NCBI RefSeq assembly: GCF_900176075.1 | Contig: NZ_FWWV01000013.1 | Span: forward strand, 144,279 to 208,278 | Direction: 5' to 3' | Length of the DNA stretch: 64,000 nt | Source of the DNA: Pasteurella testudinis DSM 23072 | GTDB lineage: Bacteria > Pseudomonadota > Gammaproteobacteria > Enterobacterales > Pasteurellaceae | In this document: one piece after another, positions 8,576-17,233 of the stretch | Layout of the letters: every line of letters begins with the position of its first letter | Position numbering within the stretch: the stretch's first letter is position 1 | The notes under the pieces: generated by a model | Seen by the model: the letters and a program-made list of their open reading frames with translations, nothing else | Told to the model about the DNA's origin: nothing | Databases searched by the model: none | Made by a program: the position numbers and the translations under genes

Positions 8576-9985
8576 CTAGCGTTCAACCAGATCATTAAAC
8601 ATCTCCGTCAAACGTTCATCGGATTTTTTAAGATTGTCCTGCGTTTGGTATAACCAAGATTCATGTTGCTGCAGATCAGCCGTCACTTTCGCCAAAATCC
8701 GCTGCACTTCCGCCGGATTGGTGCCGCCTAACGCCAAATGGCTGTTAATCATATTGGCAGGTTCGAGCGAGCTGAAAAACTCGGTTTGTGATAACGGAAA
8801 CGCAACTTTGCTTGGCAGGTTTTTTGCAATCACTTCGTCAAACAGGCTCACCGCCGTTTCGAAAGGCAACTGCTGCGGAGTTAATTTATGCAATTTGCCA
8901 TATTTGCTCAATCTGGAAGCAAATTCATGGGCGATGTTAAACGGAATCGCCGCTTTACGTTGCAGCAAATTCGCCAGCTCGGTTGTGGTGGAGTAATCGG
9001 CGTTGACTTGTTGCAATGCGGCTTCTTTGTCCACCTGCAAACCGTCCAGCACCAGATTTACCGATTTTAACATCAAGCAGGCGCGCTCCAATGTGTCCGG
9101 CACGTCCAAGTTTTTATAATCGGTCAAACCGGAATTGACGTTATGCGCGGAAATGCTTGCCCTGAACGCATCGCCGCTCACTTGGCTGGCAAGCAGACGG
9201 GCTTTGTCCAATGACGACGGATTGCGTTTTTGCGGCATCAAGGTGCTCGGACTGTTCAATGAATCCTGTTCAAGCAATAACCATGGGCGGGTGTGGTGGA
9301 ATTGAATATGCAGATCCTGAATCAGCGTGCCGATCGACAGTGCCAACAGCGAGGCGATATAAGCGCCCTCAACCCCGACATCAATCAAGGACAGCTGCGC
9401 AGCGTCAAACGCATTTTCGACATAGCCCTCGAAACCTAAGAAGTCCGCCAACGCCGCGCGATTAATCGGGAAGCTGGAGGTTGCCAGCGCCGCTGCGCCG
9501 AGCGGACATTTATTCAATCGGACGAAATACGCCGACAGCCGGTTGCCGGAACGTGCCAACGTGGCTTCGTAGCCTAAAAAGAGGTGTCCTAACGTGACGG
9601 GTTGCGCTTGTACGCCGTATGTGTAGGACGGCACAATCGTATCAAGATGATCACCGGCAATGTTGAGTAAGCGTTTTCGCGTTTCCAATGATAAATAGTA
9701 TAAGTAGAAAACGCGATCACGGATTAATAAGCGCTGCAAAGTTGCCTGAATATCCTGCCAGCTGCGCCCGACATGGGTCATCGAGCCTTCCGAGCCGGTT
9801 AATTCCAGTAACATCGGCTGCACGTCATAATAATCATGCGGGCGGTGCGAACCGGCGGAGAGTTGTTGCAGCGCTGCCGCCACTTTTTGCGCCACTGCTT
9901 TGGTGACGATCCCTTCTTGAAAGGTCATCAAAGTCGACGCTTTCTCAATCTGATTAATCCAATAAAAAGAATCATGATTAAACAT
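8576..9985 (-). CDS. Argininosuccinate lyase/fumarase superfamily lyase, substrate unknown
   Basis: A 469-residue homotetrameric-type lyase of the superfamily that eliminates fumarate from N-succinyl or related substrates. The signature is present at 247-257 (STLMPQKRNPS). The other two conserved regions are altered from true argininosuccinate lyase: HVGRSWQD at 71-78 where ArgH has H-x-GRSRND, and YTYGVQAQP at 121-129 where ArgH has YTHLQRAQP, so the usual His is missing. The signature loop reads SPSTLM in place of GSSLM. This fits a divergent ASL-like enzyme such as the ethylenediamine-disuccinate lyases, not arginine synthesis; no arg genes are near. The dicarboxylate carrier downstream suggests fumarate is the wanted product. 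The true substrate cannot be told. Confidence 0.8.
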   Translation of the reverse strand: MFNHDSFYWINQIEKASTLMTFQEGIVTKAVAQKVAAALQQLSAGSHRPHDYYDVQPMLLELTGSEGSMTHVGRSWQDIQATLQRLLIRDRVFYLYYLSLETRKRLLNIAGDHLDTIVPSYTYGVQAQPVTLGHLFLGYEATLARSGNRLSAYFVRLNKCPLGAAALATSSFPINRAALADFLGFEGYVENAFDAAQLSLIDVGVEGAYIASLLALSIGTLIQDLHIQFHHTRPWLLLEQDSLNSPSTLMPQKRNPSSLDKARLLASQVSGDAFRASISAHNVNSGLTDYKNLDVPDTLERACLMLKSVNLVLDGLQVDKEAALQQVNADYSTTTELANLLQRKAAIPFNIAHEFASRLSKYGKLHKLTPQQLPFETAVSLFDEVIAKNLPSKVAFPLSQTEFFSSLEPANMINSHLALGGTNPAEVQRILAKVTADLQQHESWLYQTQDNLKKSDERLTEMFNDLVER

Positions 9986-10225
9986 AGTTGGTACGCCTTA
10001 TTTTTTTCCACTTTGTGAATAATAAAAACGGGCAATACAACAAAATTCGTTAAATTAGGATAAAAACAAAATAAATATTCGCTAAAACGATGATATACCT
10101 TTGTCGGAAAAACACCAACAATAACAGGGATAAATCAACAAGATTTTAAACCGCCGGACTTACGGAAAGCGGCTACCGCACTTTGCAATCTCACGCTCGA
10201 CATGGAAAATAACGGGTTTTTAGGC
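9986..10225. other. Intergenic stretch upstream of the lyase gene
   Basis: About 240 AT-rich bases separate the lyase start (minus strand) from the fklB terminator. They should contain the lyase promoter, but I see no convincing -35/-10 pair, operator or small gene. There is one USS-like sequence (ACCGCACTTT, around 10167). Confidence 0.5.
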
Positions 10226-10254
10226 AATAAAAAACGGAAGAACCGTTTCTTCCG
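10226..10254 (-). terminator. Intrinsic terminator of psd-fklB
   Basis: On the minus strand the arms CGGAAGAA and TTCTTCCG (10235-10254) form an 8-base-pair stem with a 4-base loop, followed by TTTTTTATT. This is a standard terminator about 65 bases after the fklB stop. Confidence 0.8.
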
Positions 10255-10273
10255 TTAATTAATTTATGAAAAC

Positions 10274-10312
10274 CTAGGGCGTCCTGACAATGCGTTTATC
10301 AGGAAGCCCTAA
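10274..10312. repeat. Small palindromic intergenic repeat, copy 1
   Basis: CCTAGGGC, then TCCTGACAAT, then TCAGGA and GCCCTAA, form a hairpin whose arms are AGGGC-g-TCCTGA and TCAGGA-a-GCCCT. Most of this sequence recurs at 28980-29021 behind another gene. Here it lies between the fklB stop and its terminator. Confidence 0.6.
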
Positions 10313-10320
10313 AGTGCGGT

Positions 10321-10953
10321 TTACAGAATGTCCAATAATTCCACTTCAAAAATCAAGGTGCTGAACGGTGGAATCGAAGCGCCGGCGCCACGTTCGCCGT
10401 AAGCGAGGTTGTGCGGAATGGTCAAGCGCCATTTTGAACCAACCGGCATCATGGATAACGCTTCAACCCAGCCGCTGATAACGCCGCTGACCGGAAACTC
10501 CGCCGGTTGTCCGCGCTGTACCGAGCTGTCGAATACTGTGCCGTCAATCAGGCTGCCGGTGTAATGCACCCGCACTTTGTCTTGGCGGCTTGGTACGGCA
10601 CCGTTGCCTTCGACCAACACTTCATATTGCAACCCGCTTTCGGTCTCTTTTACGCCGGCGGCTTTTTTGTTTTCCGCTAAGAAGTCTTTACCTGCCTGTT
10701 CGATTTCTTGGAATTGCGCCTGTTGCAGTTCCGCCGCTTGTTGCTGCATTTGTTGCAGCGCTTCGCTGACCTGCTGCAATTCAATCGCCGGGGCGTTTTG
10801 TTGAATCGCATCGTAAATGCCTTTTGCCACCGCTGCCACGTCAACATTTAACTGGCTTTGCAATAGCTGCTGCCCCATTTGTAAACCGATGCCGTAGCTG
10901 CCGTGTTGTTCGGTGGTGTCTAATTTTACGTCTGCAAAAAATTGTGCGCTCAT
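10321..10953 (-). CDS. fklB: FKBP-type peptidyl-prolyl isomerase, FklB type
   Basis: This isomerase speeds cis-trans isomerisation of proline bonds in proteins. The 210 residues comprise an N-terminal helical dimerisation arm (residues 1-95, very rich in [19 protein letters not shown]) and a C-terminal FKBP domain from about 105. FKBP marks include [48 protein letters not shown] and [14 protein letters not shown]. No signal peptide is seen, so it is cytosolic like E. coli FklB (206 aa) and unlike FkpA. The start has an AAGGAC binding site. It is 34 bases after psd and probably cotranscribed with it. Confidence 0.93.
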   Translation of the reverse strand: MSAQFFADVKLDTTEQHGSYGIGLQMGQQLLQSQLNVDVAAVAKGIYDAIQQNAPAIELQQVSEALQQMQQQAAELQQAQFQEIEQAGKDFLAENKKAAGVKETESGLQYEVLVEGNGAVPSRQDKVRVHYTGSLIDGTVFDSSVQRGQPAEFPVSGVISGWVEALSMMPVGSKWRLTIPHNLAYGERGAGASIPPFSTLIFEVELLDIL

Positions 10954-10987
10954 AAATGCGTTGTCCTTAATAATAGAAAGAATAAAC

Positions 10988-11911
10988 CTAAACAGATGAA
11001 TCTTGCGTAACGGGCGAACGGCTCATCGCCTCGCCCATTTTGACCGCACTTCCGGCGGTCAAAGCCGGTAAGAAATCGATTTTATCCGCTTGGAATAAAT
11101 TGATGACCGTTGAGCCCAAGCGGAAAGCACCCATTTCTTCACCTTTTTTCAATACCACCGCCGAATGCCCCTCGCTCAGGTATTCCCAACTCTGGATTTT
11201 GCCTTTGCGCGGCGGATTAATCACCCCTGCCCAAACGGTACTGATACTGGCGGTGATAGTCGCCCCGACCAAAATCTGCACCATCGCCCCGAACGGGGTG
11301 TCGAAATAGCAGATCACCCGTTCGTTGCGCGCAAACAGATTGGGAATATGCTGCGCCAAAAACGGGTTGACCGAAAACAGATCGCCCGGCACATACACCA
11401 TTTTGCGCAGCGTACCGTCGCACGGCATATGCACCCGATGATAATCACGCGGTGATAAATAGGTGGTGATGAATTTTCCGTTTTCAATGGGGTGATGGTC
11501 AAATAACGCCAGCAGCTCGCTGTCATGCGCTAATAAATCCGCCAAACTGAAGTAATGCCCTTTGGCTTGAAAGAGTTGTCCGTTGCTGATCGCGCCTAAC
11601 TCGCTAATCTGCCCGTCCGCCGGAAAGCAAACCGCACTTTGGTCGGCGTCAATCGGGCGCGCATCCGCTTTCAACGGGCGGATAAAAAATTCGTTGAACG
11701 AAGCGTAGTGTTTGGCTTCGCTTTTTTGCGCTTCCTGTAGATTGATTTTATATTTGGCACTAAACGCCTTGATCACCAAATGGGTCACGCTCCCCCACTG
11801 TTTTTCGGCAAACCAGCCCGCCAAGCGGGTCAGGGCAAGTTGCGGCACTAAATATTGAAACGCCACTTTCAAATGTTGCCAATATCGGTTTTGTGAAACG
11901 TTGGTTGTCAT
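10988..11911 (-). CDS. psd: Phosphatidylserine decarboxylase proenzyme
   Basis: Psd makes phosphatidylethanolamine at the inner membrane. The proenzyme cuts itself between G and S of the LGST motif ([10 protein letters not shown], near residue 268), and the serine becomes the pyruvoyl cofactor. Other family phrases are [41 protein letters not shown] and [13 protein letters not shown]. The catalytic Asp/His/Ser elements fit the known proenzyme triad. Length 307 aa, a little shorter than E. coli (322). It is transcribed away from yceD with a 172-base divergent gap. Confidence 0.96.
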   Translation of the reverse strand: MTTNVSQNRYWQHLKVAFQYLVPQLALTRLAGWFAEKQWGSVTHLVIKAFSAKYKINLQEAQKSEAKHYASFNEFFIRPLKADARPIDADQSAVCFPADGQISELGAISNGQLFQAKGHYFSLADLLAHDSELLALFDHHPIENGKFITTYLSPRDYHRVHMPCDGTLRKMVYVPGDLFSVNPFLAQHIPNLFARNERVICYFDTPFGAMVQILVGATITASISTVWAGVINPPRKGKIQSWEYLSEGHSAVVLKKGEEMGAFRLGSTVINLFQADKIDFLPALTAGSAVKMGEAMSRSPVTQDSSV

Positions 11912-12045
11912 ATTTTGAACCTTTTCTCGATGGTATAATCAACAAGCGGAAGAGTATAACAAGTTTAGCCATCAAGCTAAAGCCGTCAAAATCGGCAAAG
12001 TGCGGTGCGACGCACAAAAAACTTGGCAAAAATGCATAATTCCTT

Positions 12046-12074
12046 TTGACTATTTTGGTCTGTACAGTTAATAT
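12046..12074 (+). promoter_or_regulatory. Strong sigma70 promoter immediately before yceD
   Basis: TTGACT (12046-12051), a 17-base spacer and TAATAT (12069-12074) match the consensus closely. Transcription would start around 12080-12083, and the yceD ATG is at 12084, so the mRNA would have almost no 5' leader. No ribosome binding site can be placed in front of this start. Confidence 0.75.
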
Positions 12075-12083
12075 GCGCACCCT

Positions 12084-12605
12084 ATGCAAAAGGTTAAACT
12101 TCCCCTGACTGTCGATCCGGTCAAAGACGCGCAACGCCGTTTGGATTATGTAGGCTACTACTCGCCGAACCAACTCGAACGTCTGCAATCGTCGGTCAGT
12201 CGTGTGCTGAACGAAGCACAAGTTACATTGTCGTTTTCGATAGATCCGCAACGGTTAGTCGTGATGAAAGGTCACGCCAAAGTCGATGTGGAGCTGATTT
12301 GTCAACGTTGCGATAAGCCTTTTACTGTGACATTGGAGTGCAGTTTTTGCTATAGTCCGGTGTCCGACATGGATCAAGCAGATCTGTTGCCTGAAATTTA
12401 CGAGCCGATTGAGTTTAACGAATTCGGCGAAATAGATTTGAGAGACGTGGTGGAAGATGAGTTAATGCTGACACTGCCGCTGGCGCCGATGCACGATCCT
12501 GAACACTGTGAAGTGTCCGTGGCTGAACAGGTTTTTGGCGAATTGCCTGCGGAAGCAGAAAAACCAAACCCGTTCGCTGTATTAGCTAATTTAAAGCGAA
12601 AATAA
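12084..12605 (+). CDS. yceD: 23S rRNA accumulation protein YceD (DUF177)
   Basis: YceD is a conserved DUF177 protein encoded before rpmF; in E. coli and plants it is tied to 23S rRNA accumulation. The 173 residues have the typical start [22 protein letters not shown] (shown in part), the CQRCDKPF metal-site-like Cys pair, [22 protein letters not shown] (in part) and the ending [14 protein letters not shown]. The start is fixed by similarity to E. coli YceD. It leads the fatty-acid cluster, and rpmF follows after 16 bases. It seems to be translated from a near-leaderless mRNA. Confidence 0.93.
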   Translation: MQKVKLPLTVDPVKDAQRRLDYVGYYSPNQLERLQSSVSRVLNEAQVTLSFSIDPQRLVVMKGHAKVDVELICQRCDKPFTVTLECSFCYSPVSDMDQADLLPEIYEPIEFNEFGEIDLRDVVEDELMLTLPLAPMHDPEHCEVSVAEQVFGELPAEAEKPNPFAVLANLKRK

Positions 12606-12621
12606 TTTAGGAGTATAGCCA

Positions 12622-12792
12622 ATGGCTGTTCAACAAAATAAAAAATCTCGTTCACGTCGTGATATGCGTCGTTCACATGATGCTTTGACTACCGCTGCGG
12701 TTTCCGTAGATAAAGAAAGCGGCGAAACCCATTTGCGTCACCATGTAACCGCTGACGGTTACTACCGTGGCCGTAAAGTTATCAACAAGTAA
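12622..12792 (+). CDS. rpmF: 50S ribosomal protein L32
   Basis: Ribosomal protein L32, 56 residues, part of the large subunit. The reading is [21 protein letters not shown], then [19 protein letters not shown] and an ending [10 protein letters not shown]. This matches proteobacterial L32, which starts MAVQQNKPTRSKR in E. coli. Ribosome binding site TAGGAG precedes the ATG. As in E. coli, it sits between yceD and plsX, which couples a ribosomal protein to membrane lipid genes. Confidence 0.97.
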   Translation: MAVQQNKKSRSRRDMRRSHDALTTAAVSVDKESGETHLRHHVTADGYYRGRKVINK

Positions 12793-12826
12793 TTTTTTAT
12801 TACTGTTGACTCTTTAAGGTAAGCAA

Positions 12827-13864
12827 TTGAGTCGTCTAACCCTGGCGTTAGATGTGATGGGCGGGGACTTTGGTCCCCGTATTACTATCCCGGCAAGCCT
12901 GCAAGCGTTGGAACAAGATCCAATGCTGGATATCCTTTTGTTTGGCGACAGCCAACTTATCTCGCCTTATCTCGCAAATCTTTCCCACCGCCTGCGACAG
13001 CGGATCAGCGTGTGTCACTGCGAACGCGTAATTAAAAACGAACAAGGGCTTTCCCACGCATTACGCCGCAGCAAAGGCAGCTCCATGCGCCTTGCGATTG
13101 AAGCGGTGCGCGACAAACGCGCGCAAGCCTGTATCAGCGGCGGCGATACCGCCGTATTGATGGGGCTGGCGAAAGTCTTGTTGCAACCGTTGCCCGGTAT
13201 TCAGCGGCCGGCACTGGTTTCCAATATCCCGACGATAGACGGCAAACAAAGCATTATGTTGGATTTGGGGGCGAATATTGACTGTTCTGCTGAAACCTTA
13301 CTGCAATTTGCCCAAATGGGGGCTATTTTTGCGGAAAACTGCTTTGATCTGGTCTATCCACGTGTTGCACTGCTGAATATCGGGATCGAGGAGTTGAAAG
13401 GCTTGAAAAATATCCGTGATGCGGCGGAGCTGATTCAACGGCAAACCCAGTTGAATTATATCGGCTATATCGAGGGCAACTATCTCTTGAACGGACATGC
13501 CGATGTTATCGTTTGCGACGGTTTCGCCGGAAATATCGCCTTGAAAACATTGGAAGGTACGGCAAAGAATCTGTTCACTTTATTGAAAAACAGTGGCAAC
13601 GACCGTCCGTCATGGGGAAAAACCGCACTTAAGAAAATACTGCTGCCCTGCGCCAAATATCTGTTGAAAAAATATTTCAAGCAGTTCAGCCAGTTTAATC
13701 CGGATAAATACAACGGCGCTTCCCTGCTGGGACTGACATCGGTTGTGGTCAAAAGCCACGGCAGCGCCAATCAGGCAGCTTTTCTTTATGCGATTCAACA
13801 AGCTGCATGGCAAGTGCGGTCTGAGATTCCGAATAAAATTTCGAGCGGTTTAGAAAAAAAATAA
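12827..13864 (+). CDS. plsX: Phosphate acyltransferase PlsX
   Basis: PlsX turns acyl-ACP into acyl-phosphate for phospholipid synthesis; it is a peripheral membrane protein. The 345 residues start SRLTLALDVMGGDFGPRITI and contain ISGGDTAVLMGLAK, PTIDGKQSIMLDLGANIDC and VCDGFAGNIALKTLEG, all family phrases. The start is a TTG at 12827, after AAGGTAAG; it yields the conserved N-terminus and there is no ATG nearer than codon 11. The fabH frame begins just after its stop. Confidence 0.95.
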   Translation: MSRLTLALDVMGGDFGPRITIPASLQALEQDPMLDILLFGDSQLISPYLANLSHRLRQRISVCHCERVIKNEQGLSHALRRSKGSSMRLAIEAVRDKRAQACISGGDTAVLMGLAKVLLQPLPGIQRPALVSNIPTIDGKQSIMLDLGANIDCSAETLLQFAQMGAIFAENCFDLVYPRVALLNIGIEELKGLKNIRDAAELIQRQTQLNYIGYIEGNYLLNGHADVIVCDGFAGNIALKTLEGTAKNLFTLLKNSGNDRPSWGKTALKKILLPCAKYLLKKYFKQFSQFNPDKYNGASLLGLTSVVVKSHGSANQAAFLYAIQQAAWQVRSEIPNKISSGLEKK

Positions 13865-13912
13865 TTTACCGTGAAGCCGTTATTTATTGATAATTCACAA
13901 TACGAGATGATG

Positions 13913-14872
13913 ATGTTTAGTAAAATTTTAGCCACCGGCAGCTACTTGCCGCAACAGATCCGAACCAATGCCGATCTGGAAAAAATGGTTGATACCTCTG
14001 ACGAATGGATCAGCGTGCGCACCGGCATTAAAGAGCGTCGTATCGCCAGCGCCGATGAAACCGTCGCCAGCATGGGAACCGAAGCCGCTAAAAAATGTTT
14101 TGAAATGGCGGGCGATCTCGATGTCAATGAGATTGATCTGGTGTTGGTTGCCACCACCAGCTCTTCGCACGCCTTTCCAAGCTCCGCCTGCCTGATTCAA
14201 AAAGCCTTGGGGATTGAGGACGCTATCGCCTTTGATATTGCCGCAGCGTGCTCCGGCTTTGTTTATGCCTTGAGCGTAGCGGATCAGTTTATCCGTACCG
14301 GACAGGTGAAAAAAGCCTTGGTCGTCGGTGCTGATCTGTTTTCACGCAGTTTGGACGAACAGGATCGCAGCACCGTAATTCTGTTCGGTGACGGCGCCGG
14401 TGCGGTAATTCTGGAAGCCAGTGAAGAAGCCGGTATTTTATCCACCCATTTGCATTCCGATCCGACCCAAGGTGAGGTGTTGGTGCTGGAAAATGCCAAA
14501 CGCAGCCGCAATGAGGCTTCCCCGGCTTATTTGACCATGCAAGGCAACGAAACCTTTAAAATTGCGGTGCGCCAATTGGCGAATGTGGTGGAAGAAACCT
14601 TAACCGCCAATAATTTGGATAAAAAAGACATTGATTGGCTGGTGCCGCATCAAGCGAATTTGCGCATTATCAGCGCAACGGCGAAAAAACTGGATATGGA
14701 TATGTCGCAAGTGGTGGTAACACTCGATCGCCACGGCAACACCTCTGCCGGCAGTATCCCGAGCGCATTGGATGAAGCGGTACGCGACGGACGAATCCAA
14801 CGCAGCCAGCTGATTTTGATGGAAGCCTTCGGCGGCGGACTCACTTGGGGTTCGGTTTTGGCACGGTTTTAG
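13913..14872 (+). CDS. fabH: 3-oxoacyl-ACP synthase III (FabH)
   Basis: FabH starts fatty-acid synthesis by condensing acetyl-CoA with malonyl-ACP. Catalytic Cys lies in [13 protein letters not shown], His in [10 protein letters not shown] and Asn in [14 protein letters not shown]. The frame is open to 13871, but the first 14 residues are not part of the family; the ATG at 13913 gives [13 protein letters not shown] and 319 aa, close to E. coli (317). Two more in-frame ATGs lie directly before it at 13907 and 13910. It lies between plsX and fabD. Confidence 0.95.
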   Translation: MFSKILATGSYLPQQIRTNADLEKMVDTSDEWISVRTGIKERRIASADETVASMGTEAAKKCFEMAGDLDVNEIDLVLVATTSSSHAFPSSACLIQKALGIEDAIAFDIAAACSGFVYALSVADQFIRTGQVKKALVVGADLFSRSLDEQDRSTVILFGDGAGAVILEASEEAGILSTHLHSDPTQGEVLVLENAKRSRNEASPAYLTMQGNETFKIAVRQLANVVEETLTANNLDKKDIDWLVPHQANLRIISATAKKLDMDMSQVVVTLDRHGNTSAGSIPSALDEAVRDGRIQRSQLILMEAFGGGLTWGSVLARF

Positions 14873-14919
14873 TATCGACAGGCTATAAACGATTTAAGCA
14901 GTAAAATTAAGGACGTAAT

Positions 14920-15861
14920 ATGAAAAAATTTGCAATGGTGTTTCCGGGACAAGGCTCGCAAGCAATCGGCATGTTAGCCGAATTGGCCGCCCAATTCCCG
15001 ATTGTGGAAGAAACCTTTAAACAAGCTTCCGACGCGCTCGGTTACGATTTATGGGATTTGGTACAAAACGGCGAAGCCGACCAACTAAACCAAACCTGGC
15101 GCACCCAACCCGCACTTTTAACCGCTTCAGTGGCCATTTACCGTGTCTGGCAACAACAATATCCGCAATTAACGCCGGAAGTGATGGCAGGACACAGTTT
15201 GGGCGAATTTTCCGCGCTAGTTTGTGCCGGTGTGCTAGATTTTGAAGAAGCGGTCAAACTGGTCGAATTACGCGGTCGCTTAATGCAAAAAGCCGTACCG
15301 GCCGGAAGCGGAGCGATGTATGCGATTATCGGGCTGGAAAACCAAGCGATTATCGATGCTTGCGCACAAGCGGCACAAGGCAAAGTAGTGTCTGCCGTCA
15401 ACTTTAACTCGCCGGGGCAAGTCGTGATTGCCGGTAATAAAGACGCGGTTGAGCGCGCAGCAGTGCTGTGCAAGGAAGCCGGCGCCAAGCGTGCGTTACC
15501 GCTGGCGGTCAGCGTGCCGTCACACTGCGCCCTGATGAAACCGGCTGCCGATCAACTGGCAGTGACACTGGAGTCAGTGACTTTTAAAGAACCGACCATC
15601 GCCGTAATCAACAACGTTGATGTCAAACAAGAAAAATCCGCCGCTGAAATCCGCAATGCCTTGGTGCGCCAGCTGTACAGTCCGGTACGCTGGACGGAAA
15701 GCGTCGAGAAAATGGCTACTGCCGGCGTGCAAGTGCTGTTTGAAATCGGTCCGAATAAAGTATTAACCGGATTAACCAAACGCATCAATAAAGAACTTGA
15801 TGCCCATGCAGTCAATGACAACGCCTCGCTAAGTGCGGTTGCAGAACTGATTCAAGATTAA
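14920..15861 (+). CDS. fabD: Malonyl CoA-acyl carrier protein transacylase
   Basis: FabD moves malonyl from CoA to ACP. The 313 residues show FPGQGSQAIGML at the N-terminus, the active-site serine in AGHSLGEFSAL (near residue 92), Arg in VELRGRLMQKAVP, and His in SVPSHCALM (near residue 201). An AAGGACG ribosome binding site precedes the ATG. It belongs to the cluster plsX-fabH-fabD-fabG-acpP-fabF, in the same order as in E. coli. Confidence 0.97.
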   Translation: MKKFAMVFPGQGSQAIGMLAELAAQFPIVEETFKQASDALGYDLWDLVQNGEADQLNQTWRTQPALLTASVAIYRVWQQQYPQLTPEVMAGHSLGEFSALVCAGVLDFEEAVKLVELRGRLMQKAVPAGSGAMYAIIGLENQAIIDACAQAAQGKVVSAVNFNSPGQVVIAGNKDAVERAAVLCKEAGAKRALPLAVSVPSHCALMKPAADQLAVTLESVTFKEPTIAVINNVDVKQEKSAAEIRNALVRQLYSPVRWTESVEKMATAGVQVLFEIGPNKVLTGLTKRINKELDAHAVNDNASLSAVAELIQD

Positions 15862-15892
15862 TCTAATCTGACTATTCAAAAAAGGAGAACCT

Positions 15893-16621
15893 ATGCAAGG
15901 TAAAATCGCATTAGTAACCGGTGCCAGCCGCGGCATCGGCAAAGCCATCGCAGAAGAATTGGCCGCCAAAGGCGCAACCGTCATCGGTACGGCCACCAGT
16001 GAAACAGGGGCGCAAGCCATTTCTGCTTATTTGGGCGAAAACGGCAAGGGATTGGTGCTGAATGTTGCCGACACCGCCTCAATCGATCAAACGTTGGCGC
16101 AAATCAAAGCCGAATTCGGCGACATTGATATTTTGGTCAATAATGCCGGTATTACCCGCGACAACCTGTTAATGCGCATGAAAGAAGACGAATGGAACGA
16201 TATTATCGACACCAACCTGACCTCTATTTTCCATCTGTCAAAAGCCATGCTGCGCAGCATGATGAAAAAACGCTACGGGCGTATCATCAATATCGGCTCG
16301 GTGGTCGGCTCCTCCGGCAACCCCGGGCAAACCAACTACTGTGCGGCTAAAGCAGGTGTAATCGGTTTCTCCAAAGCCTTGGCGCAAGAAGTCGCCTCGC
16401 GCGGTATTACGGTCAATGTGGTCGCCCCCGGCTTTATCGCCACCGACATGACCCACGCCCTGACCGAAGAACAGAAACAAGGCATTTTGGTTAATGTGCC
16501 GGCCGGTCGTTTGGGCGAAGCCAAAGACATCGCCAAAGCGGTGGCATTTTTGGCTTCTGAAGATGCCGGTTATGTGACCGGTACGACGTTACATGTTAAC
16601 GGCGGACTTTACATGAATTGA
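15893..16621 (+). CDS. fabG: 3-oxoacyl-ACP reductase FabG
   Basis: FabG reduces 3-oxoacyl-ACP with NADPH in each elongation round. A short-chain dehydrogenase of 242 residues: cofactor motif TGASRGIGKAIAEEL, the NNAG strand (LVNNAGITRDNLLMRMK), catalytic Ser in IGSVVGSSGN, and the Tyr-x-x-x-Lys pair in NYCAAKAG. The C-terminal VTGTTLHVNGGLYM is typical. A strong AAGGAG binding site lies before the ATG. A 291-base gap separates it from acpP. Confidence 0.97.
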   Translation: MQGKIALVTGASRGIGKAIAEELAAKGATVIGTATSETGAQAISAYLGENGKGLVLNVADTASIDQTLAQIKAEFGDIDILVNNAGITRDNLLMRMKEDEWNDIIDTNLTSIFHLSKAMLRSMMKKRYGRIINIGSVVGSSGNPGQTNYCAAKAGVIGFSKALAQEVASRGITVNVVAPGFIATDMTHALTEEQKQGILVNVPAGRLGEAKDIAKAVAFLASEDAGYVTGTTLHVNGGLYMN

Positions 16622-16912
16622 TCCGATTGGCGTGCGTATATTTCATTTTGAGCTGTAGCAAAATCGGACAAATTGAGATAAAAGCATGACAACGCCTCTC
16701 GGTTAATGGTAAAATCTGCGACGGTATACAATCTTGGTTATAGACTTTCCCAAGAAACAAGAATATAGCCAAATTTTGTCATAGTATGTGTTGTGTTAAG
16801 CAATACCTTTCCAACGGATAGGGATCTGTTGGCGGATATTGCAGCAGTTTAAACAATACATACCTTATTCACCTCTCGCTGTGGCGAAATTTAAAACATA
16901 GGAAATTTAAAA
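16622..16912. other. Intergenic stretch upstream of acpP
   Basis: This 291-base gap probably holds the acpP promoter, since ACP is made in large excess over the other enzymes. I see an inverted repeat TCTTGG-N12-CCAAGA at 16732-16755, of unknown meaning, but no confident promoter or terminator. No open frame of note is present. Confidence 0.4.
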
Positions 16913-17143
16913 ATGAGTATTGAAGAACGCGTAAAAAAAATCATTGTTGAACAATTAGGCGTTAAAGAAGACGAAGTAAAATCCGAAGCTTCATTTGTTG
17001 AAGATTTGGGTGCTGACTCTTTAGATACAGTTGAACTGGTAATGGCTTTGGAAGAAGAATTCGACATCGAAATTCCTGACGAAGAAGCTGAAAAAATCAC
17101 AACTGTTCAGTCTGCAATTGATTACGTTCAAAATAATCAATAA
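16913..17143 (+). CDS. acpP: Acyl carrier protein
   Basis: ACP carries growing acyl chains on a 4'-phosphopantetheine arm attached to the serine of the DSL motif ([18 protein letters not shown]). The 76-residue acidic protein starts [17 protein letters not shown] and ends [12 protein letters not shown]. It begins after TAGGAAATTTAAAA. Codon choice is more AT-rich than in its neighbours, as expected of a very highly expressed gene. Confidence 0.98.
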   Translation: MSIEERVKKIIVEQLGVKEDEVKSEASFVEDLGADSLDTVELVMALEEEFDIEIPDEEAEKITTVQSAIDYVQNNQ

Positions 17144-17233
17144 TCTTCTGGATTTAGGCGGTTATCAGACCGCCTAAATTTTGTCAGTCAGTTATACAAA
17201 TTCTATTTTCAACCTCCCACTCGGAGCATATTC

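Noticed and set aside
8576-9985. Argininosuccinate lyase ArgH
   Set aside because: The signature is present but the GRSRND and YTHLQ regions are changed and no arginine gene is near, so the substrate is left open.
13871-13912. Upstream GTG start of FabH
   Set aside because: The added 14 residues are not part of the FabH family and there is no ribosome binding site; the ATG at 13913 gives the normal N-terminus.
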